DNA from: JBKQVT01 sp963804825
Lineage (GTDB): Bacteria; Planctomycetota; Planctomycetia; Pirellulales; Thermoguttaceae
Assembly: GCA_963804825.1 (NCBI GenBank)
Contig: CAWDRV010000002.1
Span: 232,603-296,602 of the forward strand
Direction: 5' to 3'
Length of the DNA: 64,000 nucleotides
Below, piece by piece: positions 28,780 through 38,403 of this stretch. The notes under the pieces are model-generated. The model was given only the letters and a program-made list of their open reading frames with translations. It was not told where the DNA came from and did no database searches. The stretch's first letter is position 1. Every line of letters begins with the position of its first letter. The position numbers and the translations under genes were made by a program.

Positions 28780-30969
28780 TCACCGTCCCTCGGTGCCGTT
28801 GGCGGACTTCGCCGCGGTCGCGGTGCCCTCGTTGTGCCGGGGACGATCGATCAGGAAACCGCCGCCGGCGCCGCGCTGGAGGTAGCAGTGTTGCTCGGCC
28901 CCGCAGCCGAAGGTGCTGTTGCCGCCGTAATTGATCAGGAAGCTGAAGTTGCCGCCGCAGTCGGGCAGGTGGTGATAGCTGATGCGCGGATCGGCGTATC
29001 CCTGGCCCCAGCCGTCGTACACCGTATCGTCGCCGTAATGGAAGAGGATTCCCAGTCCGGCCTGGGCGCCGCATCCCTGGGTCAGCCCGCCGGTCGCCTC
29101 GTAATGGTCTTTTCCGCCGAAGCTGCACAGCACGCCGACCGAGCAATCCCAGGCCATGCCGGTGCCCATGATGGTGCCTTCGTAAGTGCTGTCGCCGCGG
29201 TCGTCGAAGCAGAACCCCAACGCGTAATGGCAGCCCCATCCGCAGCCGAATCGCTGAAACAATGGCTCGGTCCGCTCGCCGCCGTAGAAGTTCTTTCGGG
29301 CGATCAAGCGTTGGCTGTGGCCGCCGAAATCGCGGGCGAATCCCATGCCGCACCAATAGCCGCCGCCGTGCGAAAGGTAGTCGAACTCATAGACGTTGTG
29401 GCCGCCGCCGTTCAGCAGCACGCCGATTCCGCCGTCGGCCGTCTGCCGGATGCCCCCGCCCACGCCCTGGCCGAAACCCTCGTAGCCGGGCGTTTCCGGC
29501 TTGTAGGAATTGGGATACAGGCCGCCCAGGTAGTAATGGTCGCCGCCGACGAGGTCTTCGAGCAATCCGAAGCCCAGCGGGGCGCCCAGCCCTTGGGCCC
29601 ACATCGCCGCGTGATAGTCGTTGTGGCCGCCCCGTCCGATGAGCAGCCCCACGCCTCCCAAGGCTTGCCCTTGCACCCGGCGAAGACCGCGGTAGACGTT
29701 GTTTCCGCCGTAGTCCAGGAGGATGCCGACGCCGGCAAGGCAGGACCCTTGGGCGACGTCCTGGGCTTCATAGCGGTTGCCGCCCTCCAGGTTCAAAAGC
29801 ATGGAGACGCCCAGGATCGCGCCGCCTTGCACGCCGGCATTGGACGCCCGGAAGACGTTGCCCCCGCCGAGGTTCACGACCAGCAGCACCGGCCGGTCCA
29901 GCGAAGTCGTGCCCTCGTAATACGTGTTGCCGCCGCCCAGATCGATGACCGCGGCCACCCCGGGCATGTTGTCGAGTTGGTAGGTGTTGGCCCCCTTGCC
30001 GCCGATCACGATCGCGCCGGCCGGCGTGTCGATCCGCGCCACGACCCGGCCCGTGACCCCGGGCACGCTGACGTCGCCGTCCGCGGGCAGTTGCTTGAGT
30101 TGGGCCAACAGCTTGGGATCGGTGACCGGCACCAGGGCTTCCGCAGCGTCGATCAGGGCGCCGCGGTCCATCTTCTCCATCAAGTCGCACAGTCGCCGTC
30201 CGGTGCCGCGGTCGTTGATCGTATGTCCCACGCGGTTCTCGCCCACCAGGATCGGATAGAGATACGTCGCCAACTCCTGGATCTCGCTCTTGGTCAACGG
30301 GGCCAGCGCGGCGGCGTACGCGGTCTGCGCCCCGACGAGCGATTGCTTGACCACTTCCAACGCCTCTTGCGGCGAATGGACGGCGACAAACCCCCGCGGC
30401 TTCCGCTTGCCGAGGTCCAGCTTCTCGGCCGCCATGGCCAACGCCGGACCAAGACCCGACGGATCGTCGACGATCGACTTGTGCAACTCGCGGGTGAATT
30501 CCTCCGCCTCGGCCGGCGCCTGCAGCGGATGGCGAAGCATGTGATCGTACCAACTCAGCCGGCAGTTCCCCGTCAGTTCCGAACCCGTATACGCCCCGGC
30601 AGTCGCGTTCAACCGTCCGGCGGCATAGCTCTCGAACCGGGCGAAATTCCCCTCGACGCCGCGGGTCCGCAGCCCGTTGACGATCTCGTTCCGAAGCAGC
30701 GTGACCATGCCGGGGGCCAACGGCTCGCCGTAAATCGGATTGGGCGCGTTGGAATGCGCGGACGCCTTCGCGGCCGACTTCTTGCCCGCCGTTTCCTTCG
30801 CCGCCTGCGCGGCGACGTCGGCGCCGGGAGCAGCAAGAACGGCGGCAGCGACGAACACCGTAAATAGGGCGACAACGGCGACAACGGCGACGATCTCAAC
30901 GCCGAGTCTGGTGCGGACGATGGTCCATGTTGCGGTTGAGGAATCTTGCGAAGTCCCACGCGATTGCAT
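28780..30969 (-). CDS. secreted GG-N-Y repeat protein, predicted beta-solenoid
   Basis: 729 residues, start ATG at 30967-30969 with GGGAGA upstream. A signal/anchor segment (about 20-48, VEIVAVVAVVALFTVFVAAA) is followed by an uncharacterised helical part (about 60-330). Roughly twelve repeats then run to about residue 700. Each has a glycine pair, a short turn with Asn, Asp or His, and a Tyr or Phe, for example GGGNTYYEG, EGGNRYEAQ, YGGNNVYRG, RGGHNDYHA, GGGHNVYEF, FGGKDHYEA and YGDDTVYDG. They are spaced about 22-40 residues apart, joined by Gly-rich stretches such as GVGILLDYGG. This regular pattern suggests a parallel beta-helix or solenoid. No enzyme signature was recognised; an extracellular or cell-surface role is inferred from the signal segment. 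Confidence 0.78.
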   Translation of the reverse strand: MQSRGTSQDSSTATWTIVRTRLGVEIVAVVAVVALFTVFVAAAVLAAPGADVAAQAAKETAGKKSAAKASAHSNAPNPIYGEPLAPGMVTLLRNEIVNGLRTRGVEGNFARFESYAAGRLNATAGAYTGSELTGNCRLSWYDHMLRHPLQAPAEAEEFTRELHKSIVDDPSGLGPALAMAAEKLDLGKRKPRGFVAVHSPQEALEVVKQSLVGAQTAYAAALAPLTKSEIQELATYLYPILVGENRVGHTINDRGTGRRLCDLMEKMDRGALIDAAEALVPVTDPKLLAQLKQLPADGDVSVPGVTGRVVARIDTPAGAIVIGGKGANTYQLDNMPGVAAVIDLGGGNTYYEGTTSLDRPVLLVVNLGGGNVFRASNAGVQGGAILGVSMLLNLEGGNRYEAQDVAQGSCLAGVGILLDYGGNNVYRGLRRVQGQALGGVGLLIGRGGHNDYHAAMWAQGLGAPLGFGLLEDLVGGDHYYLGGLYPNSYKPETPGYEGFGQGVGGGIRQTADGGIGVLLNGGGHNVYEFDYLSHGGGYWCGMGFARDFGGHSQRLIARKNFYGGERTEPLFQRFGCGWGCHYALGFCFDDRGDSTYEGTIMGTGMAWDCSVGVLCSFGGKDHYEATGGLTQGCGAQAGLGILFHYGDDTVYDGWGQGYADPRISYHHLPDCGGNFSFLINYGGNSTFGCGAEQHCYLQRGAGGGFLIDRPRHNEGTATAAKSANGTEGR

Positions 30970-31143
30970 GTGCGTCTCCCGCTGGCCCTGGTTGGCTACT
31001 GCAAGTCGAAAAAGCCTGCCCAGCTTGCCTCGTTTGTCATTGAAAGAGAAGAAACACCCTCCCTTTTTCGTTCCTGATTCTCTGAAGAATACGAAGGGCA
31101 CGAAAAGCCAAATTCTAAAGAGGGGGCCCCGACGCGTCAACGC

Positions 31144-32243
31144 CTACCGCGAGAAATGCCGCCCCGATTTCCTTCGGAACGGTTGTTGCAAGGCTGCCAC
31201 GCAGAACTCGCGGCGATTGTGTTGCAGTTGTCGAGCGCGAACCACATTGTACCCCCAATCGCGGATGCGGTCGAGGTAGGCGGCGCCCGCTCCGCCAATT
31301 TCCACTGCGGCAATTTCAGCGTCAACAGCATCCCGCGAATGTTCACCTCCGCATGGGTGACGATCGACTGCACCGCATCGAGCGTGTACTCGGGCGCGAC
31401 GTTCATGTCGGCGGCCAGCCAGCGGACCTTGCGGAAGTCGCGCCGCCGCACCGCCGCGGCCCGCCGGCGAATATGGGTAAAACACGGATGGTCCAGGATC
31501 CGCCGGTCCATAACGGCCGGATCGATGCCGGTCACGTAGTAATCATGCTGCAAGAGGGCCTGGCTCGATCCGCCCGGGGCACTGCCGATTTCGGCCCAAT
31601 GCGCCTTTCGGGGGATAGGCAGATGCGCCCATCGCAGGGCCTCTTCCATCTTCAGCCACGCCCGGCTGATCGCGCCGGGGGGCAAGACCAGCGGCATCAG
31701 GCCGCCGGGCCATTGCGACGCGACCGACTTGACCCGGTGATAGCCCACCCACCATTGCCCCGGATCCAAGAGAACGCAGTCCAACACCCATTGGCCCGGA
31801 CGGGCCGGCTGTTGCCAATCATCGCCCGGGGAAGCCGTTTTTTCCGGACTTGGGCATCTCCGGACCAAGGCGGCGTGGGCCGCCGCGGCCGCGGCCGTCA
31901 AGCCGGGCTCAAAACCATGCTCGCCCGGCTTCGCCGCGTCCCGCTCCCAAACGTGGATGCGATGCCAGGGGCGATGGCCGAAAAGGGCCCAAACATCCCC
32001 GGCCAGCCTGTCCGGATCGCCGCCCCTCGCCGAACCCAACGAGAAACCATGCGCCCGGGCGAAAATCGCGCCCAGATCGAAGTCCGGCGGCAGCGTGCAA
32101 TCGCCGGGCAGTTTGAACGTGAGAAATCCGGGACGTGAAAAGGCCGGCTGGAAGTCCGCCCACCGGCGAGCCAACTCGTCCTTGACCGTCCGCTCGGCGC
32201 CCACTTGGCACGTGATAAACAGAAACTGCGGCCGATCCGACAT
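31144..32243 (-). CDS. RlmM-like 2'-O-ribose rRNA methyltransferase (one frameshift)
   Basis: SAM-dependent methyltransferase with a RrmJ/FtsJ-like C-terminal domain. It has the SAM-binding segment EIGSAPGGSSQALL, VTGIDPAVMD and WLAADMNVAPE, and the conserved Lys in LTLKLPQWK. The N-terminal 180 residues resemble the THUMP-like RNA-binding half of RlmM, which methylates C2498 of 23S rRNA in E. coli. Start ATG is the complement of 32241-32243 (MSDRPQF). Near 31290 the frame shifts so that the natural C-terminus (YLDRIRDWGYNVVRARQLQH) is read in another frame ending at 31144. Without the correction, the last 60 residues would be nonsense. Confidence 0.8.
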
Positions 32244-32328
32244 GCTGCGGCAAACCACCTTCCCTTATATACGGAGAACACCTATACTACATCTCTTAAA
32301 GTAGCGAAAACTCCAGCACACCGCAAAC

Positions 32329-33399
32329 ATGACCGATCCACAGACTCATTGGGCCGCCTTGGCATCACTATTGGGGGCTGAGCCGGCCCCCGAAGAAGCG
32401 AAACCTCAACCCGCCGCCCCACAGGCGGATACGGCCGAGAGCGAATCTGAGGCCGCATCGCGGCCCGTCCCACCGGGCGCGGCCGGTGGGCGTGGGGGAA
32501 CGCCGCCCCGCGAGCGTGCTCCTCGGCCCCCGCGGCCCGCGGCCAATTGGGACCAACTGGCCGGTTCCCTGGGCATTGTCCCTCCGCTGCCGCCACCACC
32601 GCCGCCAGCACGCCAACCGCCGCCCGTCCCGACAGCCCCGCCGCCGGCAGCGGCAAGGCCGACCAAGCCCGTTGAGGTCGTGCGCGAGCCGGCCGGCCGC
32701 CGTGCGGAAGTGGTCGAAGAGCCAATCTTTGCCGCCGAGGAACATTTTGCTGCCGAGGAACCCGAGCAGCGGGAAAAACGCGAGGAACCCACGGAGTTCG
32801 CCCCGCCGCCGGGCGATTCTGAAGGCCGCCCGGGACGCCGGCGCCGCAGGCGCCGTCGGCGGGGTCGCGGCCCGCGGGGAGCCGGTCCCGAGCAGCAGCC
32901 GCTCGGCCCCGGCCCGCCGGAATCGGAAGACATCGTATTGGAGCTTCCCGAGGATGAAGAGGAAGCCTTCGCGGGACCGGCGGAGGAGCGTGTCGAGGCG
33001 TCGGAGGCGGCGCCGTCGGAAAGGCGACCCGAGCGGCGCCGTTCGCGCCGCGGCAGGTCGCCAGGCCGAGATCGAGAATCCGGAACTGCCAAGGCAGTAG
33101 GGGAAGACGAACGCCGCTCCGACAGCGACGAGGAGTCGGACACGTTGGATTTGCCCGCGGCCGCCGACGAAGAATTTGGCGAAGAGGCGGATGCGGATGT
33201 GGCGTCCGCCAAGGCCGGATTTCGCAGCATCCCCACGTGGCAGGAGGCGGTCGGACTGCTGGTTTCCGCGAATCTTGAGGCGCGTGCCCGGCGGCCGGGC
33301 AACGGCGGCCCGCCAGGTCGCGGCGGGCGTGGCCCCCGCGACAAGCACCGGTCGGGCGGCAACCGCGGCCCCCGCCCGCGCTCCGGCAAGCGACACTAA
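32329..33399 (+). CDS. disordered Pro/Arg/Glu-rich protein with short conserved motifs
   Basis: 356 residues of low complexity. Two related short motifs are seen: HWAALASLLGAEP (residues 7-19) and NWDQLAGSLGIVP (about 73-85), each with W..LA..LG. A central run of nine Arg is followed by GRGPRG, then acidic and basic blocks, and the C-terminal TWQEAVGLLVSANLEARARR (about 303-322), which is well ordered. It ends in GRGG-rich RGG-type repeats, which usually bind RNA. Conserved cores in planctomycete proteins of this kind are known only as hypothetical. It lies just upstream of an IS200-type element inserted immediately after its stop. Confidence 0.7.
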   Translation: MTDPQTHWAALASLLGAEPAPEEAKPQPAAPQADTAESESEAASRPVPPGAAGGRGGTPPRERAPRPPRPAANWDQLAGSLGIVPPLPPPPPPARQPPPVPTAPPPAAARPTKPVEVVREPAGRRAEVVEEPIFAAEEHFAAEEPEQREKREEPTEFAPPPGDSEGRPGRRRRRRRRRGRGPRGAGPEQQPLGPGPPESEDIVLELPEDEEEAFAGPAEERVEASEAAPSERRPERRRSRRGRSPGRDRESGTAKAVGEDERRSDSDEESDTLDLPAAADEEFGEEADADVASAKAGFRSIPTWQEAVGLLVSANLEARARRPGNGGPPGRGGRGPRDKHRSGGNRGPRPRSGKRH

Positions 33400-33402
33400 T
33401 CG

Positions 33403-34040
33403 ACCACGCCCGTAGGGCGTGGGTTTGGCTTGCCCCGCAAAGCGGGGCGGGCACTACACGTGGGGAAAGCCCTGCCAGGGCTTCACTGGTTTTTATGGTT
33501 ACTGAAACAACTGACCTTGTTGGCGATCCCTATCTTCCTGCTGCCGGATATACTGCCGCACCGTGGCCTCGTCACTCCCCACGGTGCTTACCCAGTATCC
33601 CGTCGCCCAAAAATGCAGCCCCGCCATCCGACGCTCATGCAGCAATTCCCGATGTATCCGCACCGCACTCTTGCCCTTCAGAAACCCTATTGCAAACGCC
33701 ACGCTGTACTTCGGCGGGATGCTCAGGCAGAGGTGAACATGGTCGCTCACCGCATGCCCTTCCAGCAGCCCGATCCCTTTCTGCCTACACAAATCCCGCA
33801 GGATACCACCTATCGAAGCCCGAAGCTTCCCATACATCACTTTCCGCCGGTATTTCGGAATGAAGATCACATGATACTTGCACTCCCATCGCACATGTGC
33901 CAGACTGTCAAAATCCTTCATACGCTCTTTCTCCTGCCCAACAGGGCTTTCCCCGGAGTTAGAGCGTATGCTATTTCGGGGCACGCCGGAACGGCTTAGC
34001 CCCCAGGGTCGCACGGCCATAGGCCGTGGGTTTATGACGT
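33403..34040 (-). mobile_element. IS200/IS605-type insertion sequence
   Basis: About 640 bp bounded by subterminal hairpins: CCACGCCC/GGGCGTGG (33404-33422) at one end and CACGGCC/GGCCGTG (34012-34028) at the other, each followed by GGGTTT. Further hairpins lie inside the left end (GCCCCGC/GCGGGGC at 33432-33448). It carries a single tnpA and no tnpB. The 8-bp ACTAATCG occurs at both edges (33395-33402 and 34041-34048), although IS200 elements do not normally duplicate their target. It sits directly after the stop of the preceding + strand gene. Confidence 0.85.
33499..33921 (-). CDS. tnpA: IS200-type Y1 transposase TnpA
   Basis: 140 residues of the HUH/Y1 transposase family, which moves single-stranded DNA. 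The start (ATG at 33919-33921, MKDFDSLAHVRWECKYHVIF) matches the family opening. The HUH motif is in GHAVSDHVHLCLSIPPKYSV, and the catalytic tyrosine is expected in the C-terminal helix (EATVRQYIRQQEDRD). Length is normal for a complete transposase and no frameshift is seen, so the element may be active. Confidence 0.9.
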   Translation of the reverse strand: MKDFDSLAHVRWECKYHVIFIPKYRRKVMYGKLRASIGGILRDLCRQKGIGLLEGHAVSDHVHLCLSIPPKYSVAFAIGFLKGKSAVRIHRELLHERRMAGLHFWATGYWVSTVGSDEATVRQYIRQQEDRDRQQGQLFQ

Positions 34041-34064
34041 ACTAATCGTCCGAGGGCGCGAGAC

Positions 34065-34801
34065 ATGGCCGCAGCCAGGCCGGAGCCCCAGCCGACCACG
34101 ACCGCAACGGTGGAAATCCCCATCCAGGACGGCATGACGACCTGCCGCGCCAGCGGCCTAGGCGGGCTGGTCGAGACCGTGTTTACCGATTCCCTCCTGC
34201 CGCGGATGTGCCCCGTGTGCGCCCGGCCGGGCGAGGTTGCCCGAATGCTTCGCTTCGCTGGCCCGATGCCCCGATACTTCCTGCCTGTCATGCTGAGCGT
34301 CCCCATCCTCCTGATCGCCGGGGCCTTCATAATGTTCTCGGGGAACGGTTTCGCCCGTAAAACCCTCGCGTGTGGACTTGGGGTCGTTGCCGTTTGGCTC
34401 TTGGCATCCGGGACGATGCCACGCAGCCGCAACGCGCTCGGCATCTTCCTCTGCGCGAGCATGCGCCGCGTTATCGCAAACTGGAATTCTCGCGGGAGGT
34501 CCTCCTGGCGATGGTCGCGCTCCTGGTGTTTTCTAACGTCGTCTGGACGCCGACGGCCACGTACATGGCTTTCTGTGGAGAAGGTCCGAGGGGGTGGCTG
34601 GCGCGAACGTTGATCGTTGCCGTGCCCCTGGGTCTGCTGGTTCTGGCCATTGTCGCCCACAGGAGCGTGCGGAGGAAGCTGCGGCGTTTTCTCGGCCTGA
34701 CACCGAAGCTGATTTCCGGCGGAAGCCGGCTGAAATTGACCTGCCGGAACCTGGACTTTGCCCGGTCGGTCGAGTTGCACCATCGCAGCGCCAGCCAATA
34801 A
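34065..34801 (+). CDS. small membrane protein of unknown function (one frameshift)
   Basis: About 245 residues when joined. The first part, from ATG 34065, has a Cys pair in RMCPVCARPGE and a hydrophobic segment (PRYFLPVMLSVPILLIAGAF). The frame then shifts near 34470 to a second part with two membrane segments (LLAMVALLVFSNVVW and LIVAVPLGLLVLAIVAH) and a basic tail. The Cys pair resembles a zinc-ribbon-type motif. No family recognised. Confidence 0.55.
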
Positions 34802-34877
34802 GCCGCCGCTTTCTTCGCGTCTCTGCGCCTCTGCGCGAGAATCTTCCCTCGGCACGCCACCCAGTGCGAGATTCGTC

Positions 34878-34906
34878 TTCTTGCACACCCGCCGCGGACC
34901 TATAAT
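34878..34906 (+). promoter_or_regulatory. mfd promoter (strong -10, weak -35)
   Basis: TATAAT at 34901-34906 is a perfect -10 box, ending 13 bases before the mfd ATG (34920). The best -35 candidate at 17-bp spacing is TTCTTG (34878-34883), which is weak; TTGCAC (34881-34886) would have only 14 bp spacing. The mRNA leader would be about 7 nt. Confidence 0.5.
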
Positions 34907-34919
34907 TGTCAAAGACACC

Positions 34920-37900
34920 ATGACGGACGCCGTTGCGGCAATCACCGCGCCGGAACGCCTTCGGGAATTGACCGGCCGGCTGGAGCGGCAAGAAGGCTTC
35001 GCCGAAATCGTCGCGAGTCTGGCGGCCGGACACGCGGCCACCTTGGACGGAGTCTGGGGCTCGAGCTGCGCGCTGGTGGCCGCGACGCTGGCCCAACATG
35101 CCGCCGGGCCGCTGGTCGTCGTCTGTCCCCGGGCGGACGACGTGGACTCGCTTGTCGACGACCTGGGGCTTTTCCTCCAGGCGGCCACCGAGGAGTTCCC
35201 GGCGTGCGAATCGCTCCACGGCGACCGCGTCCTCCAGGACGAGGCGGCCGGCGACCGCTTGCGATTGCTGAAGATGCTGCAATCGCCGGAGCGGCCCCGC
35301 GTGGTCGTCACCAGCATCCAGGCCCTCTTGCAGCCGGTGCCCGATCACGAGGCGATGGCCCGGCAGACCCGCCTGCTGCGGGCCGGCCAGCCGCTTTCGC
35401 TCGAAGAGTTGGCCCGGTGGCTGGTCGAGAACCGGTTTCATTCGACGACGGGCGTGGAGTTGCCGGGCGAGTTCTCGCTCCGCGGCGGGATCGTCGATAT
35501 CTTCGCGCCCGATTGGTACGACCCGGTGCGGGTGGAGCTGTCCGGCGACGAGATCGAATCGATTCGCCGCTTCGAGGTTTCCAGCCAGCGGAGCCTGGGC
35601 AGGCTTGACCGCGTGGAAGTGACGGTGCTGGAACCGCTCCTGAAAGGCCGCGGACATTTCACCGATTTCCTGCCGCCGGAAAGCTGGTTCCTGCTGGTCG
35701 AGCCCGGCGAATTGGAGGCCGAGGGGCGGCATTACCTCGAGCGCCTCGATCGGCCGCAGGAGCTTTACGCGGTGGCCGACGTGCTGCGGCGAGGTGTATC
35801 GGTTTCCCTCGGTGACGGCCTCGGCCGTGGCCGCCGGCTCGTTGGAAACGACCTGCCGGCTGAAGATCGAATCGGTCGAGCGGTTCAGCGGCGACATCGG
35901 CAAGGTCCGCGACGAGTTGGACGAGGCCGGCGCGGGGCAAGAGGTGTTTCTCGTTTGCCAGACCGAGGCCGAAGTGCGGCGATTGGCCGAAATCTTCGCC
36001 GCCACGCGGCTTGGGCAACAAGGGCGCCTGCACTTCCCCTTGGGGACGCTGCACAACGGTTTCCGCCTGGTTTCCGAAGGCGTGGTGTTGCTGAGCAGCG
36101 GCGAGTTGTTTCGGCGGACCGACCTGCGGCGTCCCGCGCGGCGGCGATTGGGGCGGGTGATCGACAGCTTCCTCGAACTGCACGAGGGCGACCTGGTGGT
36201 CCACGTCGCCCACGGGATCGCCCGATACCGCGGGCTTGCCCTGTTGGAAAAGAACGGCCAGGTCGAGGAGCATCTCGAATTGGAGTTCCAGGGGCGGACG
36301 AAGCTCTACGTGCCGTCGTCGAAGATCGGCCTGGTGCAGAAATACGTGGGCGGGACGAAGGGCCGGCCCATGCTGGCCCGCCTGGGCGGACGCACGTGGG
36401 AACGCCAAAAAGGCAAGGTCCAGGCCGCCGTCAGCGACCTGGCGGCCGAGATGTTGGAATTGCAGGCGTTGCGGGCGTCGCGGCCCGGCATCACCTTCCC
36501 CGTCGATACCGAGTGGCAGCACGAATTCGACGCCTCCTTCCCCTATGAAGAGACCCCCGACCAGTTGACCACGATCGAGGCCATCAAGCGCGACATGGGC
36601 CAGCCGCGGCCGATGGACCGCCTGCTCTGCGGCGACGTGGGCTACGGCAAGACGGAGATCGCCATGCGGGCGAGCTTCGCCGCGGTGGACGCCGGATACC
36701 AGGTCGCCGTGCTCGTGCCCACCACGGTCCTGGCCGAGCAGCACCTGCGGACGTTCACGGCGCGGATGGCTGAATTCCCCTTCGAGATCGCCGCCTTGTC
36801 GCGTTTTTCGACGCGCCGGCAGCAGGCCCGAACCATCGAGCGATTGGCCGGCGGATCGGTGGACGTGGTCGTCGGCACCCACCGGCTGGCGCAGCCCGAC
36901 GTGAAGTTCCACAACCTGGGACTGGTCATTATCGACGAGGAGCAGCGTTTCGGCGTCGAGGTGAAGGAGCGGCTCAAGGCGTTCCGCCAGATCGTCGACG
37001 TGTTGACGATGACGGCCACGCCCATTCCGCGGACGCTGCACATGAGCCTGCTGGGAGTGCGCGACATTTCCAACCTGGAGACCCCGCCCGAGGACCGCCT
37101 GGCCGTCGAGACCCGCGTCACCCGATTCCAGGGCGAGTTGATCCGCCACGCGGTGATGCGGGAATTGAACCGCGGCGGGCAGATTTTCTTCGTCCACAAC
37201 CGCATCCAAGACATCGAAATCCTGGCGAAGCGATTGGGCCAGGTCGTGCCCGAGGCCCGGCTCGGCGTCGCCCACGGCCAAATGCCCGAACACGAACTGG
37301 AACAGGTCATGCTGGATTTCGTCGATCATCGTTTCGACCTCCTGTTGACCACGACGATCGTGGAGAGCGGGCTGGACATCCCGAACGCGAACACGATCTT
37401 CATCGACGAAGCGGACCGTTACGGGCTGGCCGACCTGCATCAGCTTCGCGGCCGCGTGGGCCGCTACAAACACCGGGCCTACTGCTACCTGCTGGTCGAT
37501 CCCAACAAGCACCTTTCGCCCTCGGCCGCCAAGCGGCTCCGCGCCATCGAGGAGTTCAGCGACATGGGGGCCGGGTTCGCCATCGCCATGCGCAACCTGG
37601 AGATCCGCGGGGCGGGAAACATCCTGGGCACGCAGCAGAGCGGACATATCGCTGTCGTGGGCTACGAACTGTACTGCACCCTGCTGGAACAGGCGGTCGC
37701 GACGCTGAAGCGGCTGCCGCCGAAGACTTCCATCGAGGTCGATGTCGATCTGCCCGGCGAGGCGTACATTCCCCACGCGTACGTGCCGGACATGCGGCCG
37801 AAAATCGACCTGTACCGGCGTTTGGCCCGCATTGCGACGCACGCCGAACTGGAAGACTTCCGGGCGGAGCTTTTGGACCGTTTTGGGCCGCCTCCCCCGG

Positions 37901-38154
37901 TGGTGCTGCAATTGCTCTGGCTGGCCGAACTGCGGATCGACGCCCACCGGTGGCAAATCGGCACGATCCACCTCGAAGACCAATACGTGGTGTTCGGCTA
38001 CGCCTCGGCGCAAAAAATCCACGAGTTGGCGGCCCAAAGCGGCGGGGCCCTCCGCGTCGTCAACGGCCGGACCGCCTATCTGCCCCTGGACAGCGGCGAA
38101 AGGGCTCCCGAGGCCCTCCGTCGCCGGGTCAAATCGCTGTTGCAGCCGAAGTGA
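34920..38154 (+). CDS. mfd: transcription-repair coupling factor (one frameshift)
   Basis: ATP-dependent translocase that pushes stalled RNA polymerase off DNA lesions and recruits UvrA/UvrB. Order seen: UvrB-like domain (VELPGEFSLRGGIVDIFAPDW), RNA-polymerase-interaction domain (HVAHGIARYRGL), the RecG-like helicase with Walker A GDVGYGKTEIAMRA, DEEQ box (VIIDEEQRFGV), motif III TMTATPIPRTL, and the TRG region (EGDLVVHVAHG through DLHQLRGRVGR). One +1 frameshift near 35793 (extra G before VYRFPSV) interrupts an otherwise complete protein of about 1077 residues, a normal length. Start ATG 34920. Confidence 0.92.
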
Positions 38155-38189
38155 CCCGGCGGCTATAATCCCGCCGATTTTTCGTGTCC

Positions 38190-38316
38190 TAGAGCGTTTT
38201 TCAGATAAGTGTAGCGTTTCGGGTGGCACTGGCGTTTCGCCAGTGCTAGAAAAAACACGGGCAAGATGCCCGTGCCACCCAAAACAAAACGCTACAGATA
38301 ACTGCAATTCGCTCTA
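38190..38316. repeat. 127-bp MITE-like element with nested palindromes
   Basis: Imperfect terminal inverted repeats of about 40 bp (TAGAGCG...GTAGCGTTT...GGGTGGCAC and its complement) enclose two inner palindromes. These have arms CACTGGCG/CGCCAGTG and CACGGGCA/TGCCCGTG. It carries no gene. The inner units match the repeat that is translated inside the permease gene at 12558-12646. It lies between mfd and the foldase gene. Confidence 0.85.
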
Positions 38317-38403
38317 ATGGATCGGTCGAGTATGGGTTGACGCACCGCTCGAGCACGGTCGGTCCGCCAGTTGTCCATTCCCTCGTTCCAGGGGCATTTT
38401 CTC

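Noticed and set aside
35659..38307. 882-residue open frame on the - strand
   Set aside because: Antisense to mfd, which has all helicase motifs on the + strand. The long open frame is a codon-bias shadow in GC-rich DNA.
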